In this document: positions 1 through 11,690 of the stretch, piece by piece
Layout: every line of letters starts with the position of its first letter
How positions within the stretch are numbered: the stretch's first letter is position 1
DNA from: Geosiphon pyriformis
Lineage: Eukaryota; Glomeromycota; Glomeromycetes; Archaeosporales; Geosiphonaceae
Length of the DNA stretch: 64,000 bases
Direction of reading: 5' to 3'
Assembly: GCA_016748015.1 (NCBI GenBank)
Contig: JAAOMT010000009.1
Location: forward strand, 2,030,200-2,094,199
Notes under the pieces: generated by a model
Seen by the model: only the letters and a program-made list of their open reading frames with translations
Databases searched by the model: none
What the model was told of the DNA's origin: nothing
Translations under genes and position numbers: made by a program

Positions 1-201
1 AATGTCATCGAAACTTGAATAAAATATTATGACCTATTCCCAAGCGACATAGGTGCAAACGTCTTTAATTGATATTCTTCGAACTGATATGGATTTGATG
101 GCAAACTGCGCGGAAGGGACACTAAAGAAGTGCGTTGGATTATCTCCGATGTCCTGCCGAAAATTCCCACGGGTTGTAAAGGACATTGACCTGGGGTCAG
201 G

Positions 202-871
202 TTATACTAAAAAAATTTGCTCAATACTTTTGATATTATAAAGCTCACAAATTTTTTTATTTATAATCGCATTAATTGAATTACCACTTACTAAATCTAT
301 TCCGAGAAACTTGATAATAATATCAACATCTCCAAAACTTTGTACCAACTGAATCAAAAAAATTTTAAGCCTTCCCGCTCGTTCTTTTAAAAATGATGGG
401 GAAAATAATCCTAAAAAAAATGAGCGTGAGAAATCCCAAATTCTTTCGGTGTTTCTTTTCAGGAATAAATATGGATAGGATCATCCTCTTTGACTCTCAA
501 TGGTCTCACCAAACATTTTTTTCTTTGGAAAATCTCCACATAGAAATCGAGGAAAGTGAGACCGAAGAAGTTTTCGATAGGCTCTTATTTGACTGTATCG
601 TAAGTATGAAACTGATTCTGCCCAACCGTCTCGATCCGAAATATACTTTTGAAAGAAAGCGAAATTATTAGTGAAAACGAAATAAAATAAAATAATTCTG
701 ATGCAAATCGATTAATAAAATTCGTAAAACAATCAGGTTTATTTGCACCTTTGTAGATATTTCATATTCAGCATACTTCCTCAATCCCAGGAACCCTTCT
801 GCACGTATATGAATTTTTGGAATCTCAATATATACCGTTGCGCTACGTAATCGAGCATAACCTTGTGGCAT
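202..871 (-). CDS. PX-domain protein (phosphoinositide-binding, small)
   Basis: Three exons joined by eye: 871-749, 645-510, 410-202, giving 155 residues. Acceptors end in AAAAG and TTTTAG and donors are GTGCAA and GTGAGA; phases agree (0, then 1). The protein is almost entirely a PX domain. It has an N-terminal beta strand with IEIPKIHIRAEGF, then W49, then the RYSQI motif at 57-61 (the family usually has RRYSEF, whose Arg and Tyr/Phe contact PI3P). The FPKKKMFG segment at 80-87 is the Pro-rich/FG turn, and ERAGRLKIFLIQL is the family's RRxxLexFL helix. Such proteins bind PI3P on endosomal or vacuolar membranes. The short length and lack of other domains resemble fungal Ypt35-type proteins, but I do not assign that name. 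The opposite strand carries only shadow reading frames. Confidence 0.8.
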
Positions 872-2173
872 TTTTTAATTCTCGACTTTTTAAAAACAAT
901 TTTCAAGGTCTAGATACTTACTACAGGGATATTATAGCATAAAATTTTTATAGGGAAAAAATATAAGTTTAAAGGACTTCTTTTTAACAAAATTACGTTG
1001 ACTGAGGAATATTATTTTCGGGCCTTAGGAAATGGATCATGTGTGTGGCATTTATATATATAAACATTGTGTAAACAACTCGGTGCGTGATCTTACTTCA
1101 TTATTTAATTGTTTTTTTTGGCAAGGTTAGAAAACGCTTTTTTAAAGGTTTCACAGATCTGCAAGTGAGCTATAGAAAAATCACCCGTACGTGCAAGAAA
1201 AAAAAAATGGTGTCGAAATTATCGTTTCGATACTCAGATTGATGATACATGAAAATAAAAACAGAGATCGTGTTTCCAAAATGCTTGCTTTTTTTCCTGA
1301 CGCAAATTTTCAGAGATCGATCCCAAAGTTCTCACAAGGACATCGAAGCACATTAAGAGGTTAAGGCCTTTTTTTAAAACTTATTTTTAATAACAATTTG
1401 TGTTGAATTTTAAAAATCTGGGATTTAGAGCAAAGATCAAGGAGCTCAAATTTAATAGACATGAGGAATGCATTGAAGATGTTAATGAATTTTACTAATA
1501 TTAGAAATGCATTGTTGAAAAGCATGTTTTTAGTATAAAAATCCCTTCCCAGTTGATCAAATCCTTGTAAATAAAATGAGCTAACGAAGTAAATATAACT
1601 ATGTCATAATCATCGATAAATTCTTCATAATCGACATTTTCTTCTATCCGAGCTTCTTTAACGTTCTAGTCATGGGATTTATGTTCAGAAATTACCCTCC
1701 TGCTCCTCCTCCTCCTCCTCCTTCTTCTCCAATTACAAGAGACAAATATTATTGACGAAAAAAATGTCAAATACATGACTTGCTAGTTACCCAACCCAAA
1801 GTGGATGGTGGAATTTTCCTCAAGAACTCATGGTGCTAAAATTTTTTGTAAGGCAGGGAAAACACAAGTACTTTAATAATTTCATGAATTGTTAATAAAC
1901 TTTGAGTTTTACTTTCATCATTATCGCGACGTAGAAACGACGTAAAAGCAATCTAATTGTGATCATCCCACAAACTTGATGTCATTCTGTCTTCATTTAC
2001 GTTGCCTTTGTCGTCAATTTGCTTTTTAGAAATACTATTTCATCCTATATTAATCTAGAATAAATTTATCTAATCATTCCCTCCTCTTTTGGCCTTGTTC
2101 GTAGTAAAGTTAGATAAAAGCAGCCCCAGATCATAGACCCTCGAAAACATATATATAGTGCTTGCTTCTCAAA
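872..2173. other. Intergenic, divergent promoter region
   Basis: About 1.3 kb lie between the divergent PX and HHE genes, so the stretch should contain both promoters. I see A/T-rich sequence and a short CTC-rich tract near 1700-1725. No convincing exon, tRNA or transposon was found. Confidence 0.5.
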
Positions 2174-3153
2174 ATGAATAGGATCCAACCAAGATTCACC
2201 TCTGGTTCACTTCGTAATATTTTTTCACTTAAGCAACAACAACAACAACTTTTTTCTCGAACACTAAGACCCCCTCACTTTAAAATTACTTCAATCAACC
2301 GCACTCTTGGAGTTGAAGCAACTTCAAAATTAGCCTCAACATCTGCTAAAACTTCCCCGCCATTCATAGCAATGTCTCAAGACGTCTTCAGTCAACTCAA
2401 AGAGGATCACCAGATTGTTAGGGACCTTTATCAACGTTACCTCAAGGAGAGTAGTGATGAAGAGAGACAGAAGATTGCAAACACAATCATTCGTGAAGGT
2501 GAGTATTCATATTAAAATTGACTGAAACGCAAAATATTAGTGATTGGTCCTCACACTTATTTATTATTCTGTTTTAGTCTCGGTCCACTCAACAACTGAG
2601 GAAATTGTCTTATACCCTGCGTTTGAAGAGGCCTTACCAGACGGCAAGCAATTTGCAGATCATTCTCGTAAAGAGCATCTTGACATCAAGAAAAATTTGT
2701 ACGATTTAGACGGTATGAAGGTGACCGATTCGGGTTACAAGGAAAAGTTAGGAGCTACCATGGAAGAATTTGATAAACACGCTAAAGAAGAAGAAGAAGA
2801 GAAATTCCCACAGTTTAGAAAGGCCGTAAGCGAAGAAAAATTACAAGAACTCGGTAAAAAATGGATTAACACTAGGCCTCTCGTTCCAACTCGCCCTCAT
2901 CCCAGTGCTCCTGATAAGGTAACCTTTTTTTATTGAAATTTGTTGATATTGGAAATCTTATCTCTGTAGCTAACTTGACACATTTATTTTTTAGCCACCG
3001 GCAGAAACTATTGGTAATTTTACTTGATTAAATATCTTTTCTCGCTATTACTAATTATTTTTCTATAAATTGATAGCTGGAGCTACTCAAGCACCTATCG
3101 ATAGGCTTCGTGACGCTCCAAGGGAATTTGTTGAGGTGTCCCGCAGTGTCTAA
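2174..3153 (+). CDS. HHE/hemerythrin-like cation-binding protein, probably mitochondrial
   Basis: Four exons (2174-2498, 2578-2918, 2995-3013, 3077-3153) sum to 762 nt, 253 residues. Donors include GTGAGT and GTAACC. The third exon is only 19 nt. Residues 1-45 are rich in Arg, Ser and Gln with few acids, as in a mitochondrial presequence. The HHE four-helix bundle spans about 68-195. Candidate metal ligands are H79 in KEDHQ, H112 and E116 in HSTTEE, H137 and H142 in DHSRKEH, and H176 in FDKHAKEE. Hemerythrin/HHE proteins bind a di-iron centre and act in oxygen, NO or iron handling; the exact role here is not shown. The start is the first ATG in frame and gives a sensible presequence. The C-terminal tail is Pro-rich and ends in VSRSV. 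Confidence 0.9.
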
Positions 3154-5826
3154 GATTAATATTGCAGGGCAGCCAGCTATATATTTTAATGCTTTTTGTT
3201 GATCTCTTTATTTGCCAAGTAATTTGATTTTATTATCAAGTTTGAGATGCTCGAGTTAGAACTAGCTAAAATATTCCAGAATTTCTGTAACTTCTTGAAT
3301 GACAACATTTTTTTCTTGTAGTTTGCAATTGCTGTAATACCATTTTGATTTGGACTACGTTATAAGTCCATTGAAAAATGCAAACTTTTTTTTTTTACAA
3401 ATTTGGTAATGAATTGTGCTTTGACGAAATCCAAAATTTGCATGTGAATCTCTGCTACCTTTTTATATAAACTTTAATCATTATTCAAACGAATTATCCA
3501 TTCAGATACGTGATAAATTGAATTCACTTTGAGGTGGTTAAGCATAGAAGATGGCAGATGAGGTTCAACACGTGTATTTATTAAACCAAATTTTTTTTTA
3601 TAAGATCAGTCAATAATTAGCAATTAAATTAAATTAATATATAATATAATTATTTTTATTTTAAATAAAAGGCGTTTTTTTCAATAATGTAAAAAAATCA
3701 GGATTTTATTTGGGTAAGACGTTTAACACTGGGGGTGGAGAATTAGTTAAATTCTCACCAGATTTAGTTTGAAACAATCAATTTTTTTCTATATAATTTA
3801 ATTTTTTTGGTTTTATATTGATCCCTTTTAACTATAAAAGCATGAGTTGTTTATTATTTGCTTAAAACTCATCATAGTGCTGCTATTCTTTGGAGGGTTA
3901 ACAATAAGATTTTTTTCTGATATACGATTTACAATCATATTAACTGAAATAATTTCCCACACACCAATTTTATTTACTAGAGACAATTAAATATATTTAA
4001 AGATTTTAAAAGTCAAAATCTTAATAAAAAAGTTACATTTTAGAATAAAAAACTTTTTTTTAACATATATAAATGTATAAAAATAAAATGAGATGAAAAA
4101 AAAGAAATTGACTATTCTTTAATAAAATAGGTCAAGTTTTCTAAACAAATACTCTGTCAAATTTTTATAATTTTATGGGATTCATTTGATAACAACTAAG
4201 GAATCAATGAGAATAAGAAATGAGTCAGGTAAATATAATAGAAACGATTTGAACCTAAACTTAAAAAATGTGAAAATTTTTTTTTTGTACTTGGTTCGGC
4301 AAAAATTGTTTAAATTTTGCATTGGGATGGGGGTATTAAAGTATTCTTATCCTAAGGATTAAAAAATTTAGGAGGAATTGTTTAAAAAAATTCAAAATTT
4401 TCCAGTATTTTTTAATATTACCTTTTTTTTGTTTTAAAAAAAAGTATGCCCTCTAGAAAAAGATATTAGTGGGTAATGGATGTATATTAAAATTTTGCTT
4501 TAAAAACCTTTTTGAAAAAACTTTTTTATGAAAATGATTAGATTTAAAAGAATAATTTTTTTCAAAGACATTTCATTTAAATTAATATTTATATTCTCAT
4601 TTCGATTAAAAATTCCAAGTTATGTGCATTCATTCATTCATTCATTCATTAATTCATTGATTGTTCTTATCACAATAAGAAGATCTTTGAATTGCAAAAA
4701 AAAAATAATAATTGAAATACTTTATACAAGAAAAACTAGTTTAATGTATTGACATATAAAAAAAAAGGATATATATTTTAAAAATAAGCCTTTTTTTACT
4801 TTATAAGTATTCTTCAAATTTTAATCATATGTTACAAACCTAAATTTACAATAGAAATTTGTACTTGAGCTTATAAATTCAAAATTTTTAATGTTTTAAG
4901 TAGAAAGATTGATAATAATTAACATAAAAATAATTCTTTTAAATGCGAATTATATTTTTATATTGCTAATAAATAAATAAATAAATAATTAATTAATTAT
5001 TAAATATTATAATGTTAAAAATTTTATTACAAAAAACCTAAATTATATCAAAGACCTTTTTTTATGAGATATGTTTAATTTTATTGTATTTTTTAATTAT
5101 TTTATTTTCAAAAGTTATTATTATTATTATTATTATTATTAAGGTAAAATATATAAATAAATGTGTAATCTTAGTATTAATAATATATGCCAAATTTTTG
5201 TTTTAGTTTAATTTATTTTCACAGAAAAAAATCATATTATATATATATATATATATATATCATAAATCTTAATTTATATATAATAAAAATAAAAAATAAA
5301 AAATAAAAAATAAAAATAGAGAAAACTGGTGACATGCTTTTACAGCTGCCTCAATCAAGTTAATCATTTAGCTCATAAAGAAATACTTTTTTAGCACTTG
5401 AACGGAAGTTTGTAAATTACCTAAAAGAATTTTAATATGGTACTTTATTTATAGTGGCAATTACAGTCTGATAATCTGTTACACAAATTCTTTCATTCCC
5501 AATTTTTAATCCTTATTGAAATAATATACGGGTATAAATTAAAAATTTGGAGTTTTTGCTTTACAAAAAATCTTACCTAAAATGAGTTGAATGAATTCAT
5601 TAATTTTTTATTTTCCTAATTAGTAAAATTGAATTGTGTTCAAGTTCTTTGACCTCCGAATTGTTATTATAGGGCAAAGGGCGTAGCAATAATAAAAAAA
5701 TATAACTGAACTGAACTGAAGTGAAGTGAAATCTTTCAGACCTATTTTCCCACTGTTCAAAAAAAAGGTCTTGCATAAATTATAAATTTTCAACTTTATT
5801 ATTTGAAAAAATACCCCATTCCGAAA
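3154..5826. other. AT-rich intergenic region with microsatellites
   Basis: No coding exon found in 2.6 kb. It holds ATTC repeats near 4630-4660, ATT repeats near 5117-5142, TA repeats near 5238-5263, and AAATAAAA-type repeats near 5285-5320. Open frames here are low-complexity and unsupported. Confidence 0.5.
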
Positions 5827-6477
5827 ATGGATAAACCTTCCAATAGTCAAGAATTGCTTATCAATCCCTCTTCCTCTTATTCCTCCTCCTCCTGCTCTTG
5901 CTCTTGCTCTTGCTCTTGCTCTTGCTCTTGCTCTTGCTCCTCAACCCAACCATTTATATTCATAAATAATTCAAATCAATCTCTATCATCTTGTATTGAA
6001 ACAAACTTTTTTTTTAATCCTCCTTTCCCGCCAAAATTTAGTTCAGAAGAATTCGATTCATCAAAAAAGCAATTTTTACCAACAAAAACTCCAAATTCTT
6101 TTATCTTGTATCGAAATAATTTTCTTAAAGCTGTAAAGGCAGAAGGCTACAGAATTCCAATGACTGTTATTTCGACTATGGCATCTCGAGCATGGAAAAT
6201 TGAACCTGTACAAGTGAAAACAGAGTATAAAAGAATTGCCAGTGAATTGAAAAAGAAAATTGATCAGAGTGTATCCTCAAAAACAATCAAAAGAAGAAAA
6301 AAGTCAAACGAATTATTAAAGAAACCTAGTGAAATTTTATCATCATCATCATCATCATCATCATTATCATCATTACCATCTGAAAATAGTGATGCGCATA
6401 TTTCCGAAACAGAATTTTTACACACTTATTCGAGTCAGTCGATTAATCAATTTTTTTCAATTTATTTTACCATTTAA
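5827..6477 (+). CDS. MATA_HMG-box protein with Ser-Cys repeat
   Basis: Single exon, 216 residues. The HMG box lies at roughly 85-150. It opens with the family signature KTPNSFILYRNNF, continues through the IPMTVISTMASRAWK segment that packs the L-shaped fold, and ends with VKTEYKRIASELKKK. This is the MATA_HMG form found in fungal mating-type and stress regulators; it bends DNA in the minor groove. A basic KRRKKS stretch after the box may be a nuclear signal. The N-terminus has a low-complexity Ser then (Ser-Cys)n run encoded by a TGCTCT hexamer, and the C-terminal part has a poly-Ser run from TCA repeats; both probably vary in length between isolates. The ATG at 5827 is the first in frame. 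A second HMG-box gene faces it 3.1 kb downstream. Confidence 0.85.
   Translation: MDKPSNSQELLINPSSSYSSSSCSCSCSCSCSCSCSCSSTQPFIFINNSNQSLSSCIETNFFFNPPFPPKFSSEEFDSSKKQFLPTKTPNSFILYRNNFLKAVKAEGYRIPMTVISTMASRAWKIEPVQVKTEYKRIASELKKKIDQSVSSKTIKRRKKSNELLKKPSEILSSSSSSSSLSSLPSENSDAHISETEFLHTYSSQSINQFFSIYFTI
5889..5941 (+). repeat. In-frame TGCTCT hexanucleotide repeat
   Basis: About eight copies of a TGCTCT unit, preceded by TCC repeats, within the HMG-box gene. The unit encodes Ser-Cys, so changes in copy number keep the frame. Confidence 0.9.
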
Positions 6478-7704
6478 TAATTTAACCATTTATGAACTTT
6501 AACCGATGAAAAATTGGAATATCCATGTTTTTTAGAATGCTTCAGTCGATTTACTTCTAAACCAAATTCATCCTTTAATGTGTAACCTAGTTTCTTCAAC
6601 TTATAAAATTCATTTATTACTCAAATCTTTTACTTTTACATATAAAAACAAAATAAATAACCAAATATGAAAAATAATGAGTATTAAGAGTTTTTGAAAT
6701 ACTATTTATGTTTTTTTATAAAGAATTGAATTTTACAGTAACCAGTCCTTATCAATTAGAGGATCTTCCTCCTGACTCATAATTAAATTTACTACTTCTC
6801 AATGTAAAGAATCCTAATGATAAAGGAAAAGATAAAGATAAAGATAATGATAATGATAAATATTAAAAAATTAATTTGAGACTAAATTGGAGGAAATAAT
6901 TTCAATTACTTTTTATTTTTTGAGAAAAAGTGATAAAAAATTATCTCCTTCTTTCATTCAAACCATATAAATGACACTTTTTAATTAAAGTAGTTCATAA
7001 TTTCCAATGCCTTTGGGTAGAAACTAGAATATTTTCATGATACTTGGTTATTTAGGATATTGTTAGTCTCATATTAATGCAATAAAAAATAATAAGGCAC
7101 TTGTCATTTCCTGAGCAGGCAATCTGGGTTAAAAAAACTTCAAATTTATGAAGGAACGTTTAGATCTCGATCCTTAAAAATGTCAAAAGTATTAATAAGT
7201 TTGTGATCGGCGTGGTGATTACTCATTTATAGTGGAAAAAAGCCTTAATTGGAGATTGTAACCGGAAAAGATTTTTCAACCCATTTTTAGGCATAAAAAG
7301 AATTTTATTGCTTAAACAGTACTAATTTAAATAAATACAACATATTTATGTTCTATATTAAACGCAGCTCATGCTTTTTCTACACATGATCAGCCACCTG
7401 AGCCAATCAACCATCTAATATTAGAAAAATTCCTGGTTCATTATTCAATGAGCTCCCCAGATACATACTTATTAACTGCCATATCCTAACACCACATTTC
7501 GCCAGCATATCCAAAACATCTCAATTAACACAATGTATTCGTCTGCAATGAGGCCGGCCTTTTTCATATTCGAACTAAACTCCATAAAAGACTTTCAAAT
7601 TCTATTTAATATTTGTATTATTATACTTGACAAAAAAAAAATTATTCAAAAATGTTTTTCGTTACCAAAGAGGCAGCTCATACTTTTCATTAATTCATTA
7701 ATTC

Positions 7705-7752
<48 letters not shown>

Positions 7753-7754
7753 TT

Positions 7755-7794
<40 letters not shown>

Positions 7795-8009
7795 TTTTTG
7801 TTTTCTTTTTTCAATAAGAAAGCTTCAGGTTTTCAATTCATCAACCAACCAACGTTTAAAAATGTCATCAATCACAAGACAGTATTTTTGTTCTATTTGT
7901 AGACATTTTCTAATTGATTCCTAATTTGGTAATTTCTTTTTCCAATTTTAATCGATAAAACTTGAAACTATGAAGAAAAATGTGTATAATTTACAGTATA
8001 TCCCCCAAA
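6478..8009. other. Intergenic region with TTTA/TTTC microsatellite
   Basis: No gene recognised. It contains GATAAA/GATAAT repeats near 6825-6860 and a compound TTTA then TTTC array near 7708-7795. The open frame across that array is pure low complexity and is not called. Confidence 0.5.
7708..7795. repeat. Compound (TTTA)n-(TTTC)n microsatellite
   Basis: Tetranucleotide TTTA units run to about 7755 and switch directly to TTTC units to about 7795, then a T run. Confidence 0.95.
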
Positions 8010-9025
8010 AAGTAACGCTCAATTCAAAATTGGACGCAAAATTTTGTCTTAATCTTATTTTAAAAATTTTCTTACCAAATAAAGAATTATATCTAATTAA
8101 TAACTTTTCACTCATGCATTTCCTTCAATTCTCCTTTGCATTGAACCGATAACCTCTTCGAGAACAAAGTCATCAAAAATTTCCCATTCCTCCTTTAAGT
8201 TCGACCATAGATGTCGGAAAGACTTCATTTTTAGATGTATTCCTTCAACAGCTTCCAAATAATATTCTCAATTGGATTCAAATTTAACGAAATTCGCTGG
8301 TCGTAATTTTATTTTTCGTTAACCATTTTTCGATTTTTCCCCATAGTATGAATCAGCCTAATTTTAACCCGAAATAGGTTTTGAAGATTTCAAGCAAAGC
8401 ATTTAACCACCATTTTTTTCTATTAATCATATATTAATAATGGTTCTTTTAACTCAACTCCTCCAGCAAAACATCCATCTTTGGAAGTAAGCGCCAAATA
8501 ATTAGTATTAAATCCCTCTTCAGTGTGCCCCTAAACTCTTGGTTTTCGTAGTCGTTTCCCAATTTTCATACTCGTCTCATCAGAGAAGATAGCTTTTGCC
8601 CAATTGTAAGCGTTTTTATTTTTATATTCTTCCCAGCACCCAACACCGATATGAGCATGTGTTTCTTAGATCCAGGGTTTCTTTACTGTGATGCGTGAAA
8701 GAATGAATTCAGGAGTTGTACAGTACGTTTTTAGCAGTTGAAAGACTACATTGTATTATTGCCAATTTCGTCCAGCGGATCATGCCCCGTTTATATATGA
8801 GTAAATCATTTTCGTGTTGCTTAAACATTTTTGCGATTTGAGCGGCACATATATGTCAGAATCTTTTTTTCAATTTTGTTTAGTTACGTACGAGTTGTTT
8901 AAATAAAAATATTATTATAATTTTGTCAAGTTATAAAAATTAAATAAAAACGTAAAGTTTATTTTTCAAAAAAAATCTTGAAAAAACGGTTACAAATCCA
9001 AATTGTGCGTTACGACCTTTGTTAG
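8010..9025 (-). pseudogene. Decayed Tc1/mariner transposase (relic 1)
   Basis: Minus-strand fragments of a Tc1-type transposase survive in several frames with stops. Near 8600-8520 the frame reads AIFSDETSMKIGKRLRKPRV, the first catalytic Asp block (FSDET); it continues past a TAG through a VELKEPLL segment to about 8440. Near 8300-8230 a SLNLNPIENI segment marks the final catalytic Glu block, which is SPDLNPIENLW in intact elements. The block with the second Asp is not recognisable. Near 8870 a CAAQIAKMF fragment may be part of the helix-turn-helix. Imperfect ends may be GTAACGCTCAATT near 8012 and its inverse near 9001-9013; these boundaries are tentative. Confidence 0.75.
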
Positions 9026-9584
<559 letters not shown>

Positions 9585-10448
9585 CTAAGAATAAACATTT
9601 GAAAATTTAACCCCGGAATGAAAAAAACCCTTATCAGAGATTGAAATTGATTCTAAATAGTCAAAATTCAAGTCATTTGAATTAATATGTTGATTATAGA
9701 AAAAATTGATACTTGAACTTATCCCCATTATTTCATCCTGAACTTGAGAGTTCAAAGTTTTTTTTTGATTCTCAATTGATTTAATATTATTAAATAAATT
9801 TAAAAATTGAAATGAATTTGGATATATGATTTCTAAATTTTCGTTTAAAGGATTACTTTCAAAGGATGGAATTAATTGATGAAAATTAACTTCACAAGAT
9901 TTGATTGATTGTGTGAATTCCTCGTTTGAATTTATGAATAATTCATTTTTTTCTGAAATTAGCTCTTTATAATTTTTTGATATTTCTTTATTCTGAAATT
10001 CTTTTTCCAATCTTGGTTTTATCATTTTTTTATAATTATTTCTCAACTCTTTAGAAATTTTTTTATACTCTGCTTTCACGTTTTCACTTTCAAGTTTCCA
10101 TGATTGAGATGCCAAACTTGAAATAATTGTCATAGGAATTTTATAACCTTTTAATTTTGCAATTTGACCAAAAGCTCTTCTATATAAAAGAAAAGCGTTC
10201 GGGGTTTTCGTTGGTAATTTAGAGGTTGTTTTTGTTATTGTTTTTGCTGTTGTTTTTGCTGTTGTCGTTGTTGTTTTTGTTGTTGTTAACCATTTTTTTG
10301 ACTTTAAACTTAATTCTTCTGTACAAATATTTGGCGGGAATGGTAGATCAAAAAAAGGTTTTCTTAAAGAAGGTAATAATAATTTTCTCAAATTTTCGGT
10401 CTTTGAATTTGTTATGAACATATAAGATTGTGGTGACGAATCCATCAT
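9585..10448 (-). CDS. MATA_HMG-box protein, second copy
   Basis: Single exon, 287 residues from the ATG at 10448 (a second ATG follows at once). The HMG box is at about 80-145, with KTPNAFLLYRRAF, then IPMTIISSLASQSWK and VKAEYKKISKEL, matching the box of the facing gene closely. Before the box is a Thr/Lys/Ala-rich run (TTTKTTTTTAKTT type) encoded by a degenerate GTT/TTG-type repeat. The C-terminal 140 residues are Asn/Ser-rich and resemble no domain I know. It is probably a DNA-binding regulator. The two genes are convergent and share the box but not the tails. Confidence 0.85.
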   Translation of the reverse strand: MMDSSPQSYMFITNSKTENLRKLLLPSLRKPFFDLPFPPNICTEELSLKSKKWLTTTKTTTTTAKTTAKTITKTTSKLPTKTPNAFLLYRRAFGQIAKLKGYKIPMTIISSLASQSWKLESENVKAEYKKISKELRNNYKKMIKPRLEKEFQNKEISKNYKELISEKNELFINSNEEFTQSIKSCEVNFHQLIPSFESNPLNENLEIIYPNSFQFLNLFNNIKSIENQKKTLNSQVQDEIMGISSSINFFYNQHINSNDLNFDYLESISISDKGFFHSGVKFSNVYS

Positions 10449-10808
10449 ACGCAATTCTTTGATTATTGAATAACCTAAAATATTTGAGAACTAACAATTT
10501 TTGAGGTTTCAATTTTTTATGGTGATTTTTCATTTCTTTCATAATCTGTATATATATATACCACTCCCGGACTTTTGATTCAATATTCCTTTTGTTATAA
10601 CGTAAAAAAAAAAATTAATTATAAACAAATCTAACCACTTTGCATTTATAAATTTTTTTTTTTTAAATACTAAAACATCATTCCCTGCTTTTAAACGAGT
10701 ACCAATTCAATTTCCTCTATTCTTGGGAGAACCAATAACTGAATAACGTAATTTTATAAAAAAGTTTATTCCTTCTTAGAAAATTTCGTCTTTGATAAAA
10801 ATAATAAA

Positions 10809-10874
<66 letters not shown>

Positions 10875-11588
10875 TTAACCATTTTTTTTTTATAACTCCA
10901 AAAAAAGTTATTTCAATTCATTATTTGAATTTCTGTACACACACACGAAAATTTGCCCAACCTAATGGAGTTTTCACTCTTGGATTTCTTAAAAAATGCC
11001 CCAAAAAACTCACAGTTTTAAAAGTATAAAATTTATCTATTCAAAATAGATAAAACAATAACCTTTTCTCCTATTCAATCTGCAAAAACATTCTACAAAA
11101 AGAATCTATGATGAAATCATATGATAAAGTCTATTTTAAAAATGAACACATAAAATATTATAATATATCTCCTAACTTTAAGAGCAAAAATGGCCACTCG
11201 GAACATTTTTAAATAAGTTATTTGGGCATCTTTTATGTTAAAAAACACTTTTTCAATATTATTTACCTATCTTAAATGGATATTTTTCTTAAATGATAAT
11301 AGTTTATTTTAAGAAAATAATTCTCTCACCCTTTATAAGGAAAAACTTATAGGGGTATTCTGTATAAAAAATGTCTTACATATCTTGTCTTGAATTATTT
11401 AAAAGCTTTTGAAATTTGCCGAACTTGAGTAATACCAATTTTTATTTACCCAATATGTGGATTAAACAATTGAATAATTTGAATATATGTTCATTTATTT
11501 ATTAAATTTTTTAGTAAAACAAAGGTTGTTTAAAATTATTTAAGCAATTGATGAACTATTTATCACAGAAAAACATACTTGATAATAA

Positions 11589-11590
<2 letters not shown>
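10449..11590. other. AT-rich intergenic region with (AAT)n array
   Basis: Upstream of the minus-strand HMG gene and upstream of the broken kinase. It holds an AAT array at about 10808-10874. No N-lobe exon for the kinase was found here. Confidence 0.5.
10808..10874. repeat. (AAT)n trinucleotide microsatellite
   Basis: Roughly 67 bp of perfect AAT/ATA units. Confidence 0.95.
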
Positions 11591-11657
<67 letters not shown>

Positions 11658-11690
11658 CATTATTATTATTATTTTTTTTATTATTATTAG
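11591..11690. repeat. (TTA)n microsatellite ending at a splice acceptor
   Basis: About 100 bp of TTA/ATT units with minor interruptions. The array ends in TTATTATTAG, and the TAG is the apparent 3' splice site of the kinase fragment that follows. Confidence 0.85.

Noticed and set aside
393-671. 92-residue plus-strand reading frame
   Set aside because: It is antisense to PX exons 2 and 3. The minus strand gives a coherent domain with splice sites, so this frame is a shadow.
2149-2158. TATATATA just before the HHE start codon
   Set aside because: It lies about 16 nt upstream of the ATG, too close for a TATA box serving that start; the region is AT-rich throughout.
7533-7817. 94-residue frame ending in Phe/Leu/Ser runs
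   Set aside because: Its second half is the translation of the TTTA/TTTC microsatellite, with no domain.
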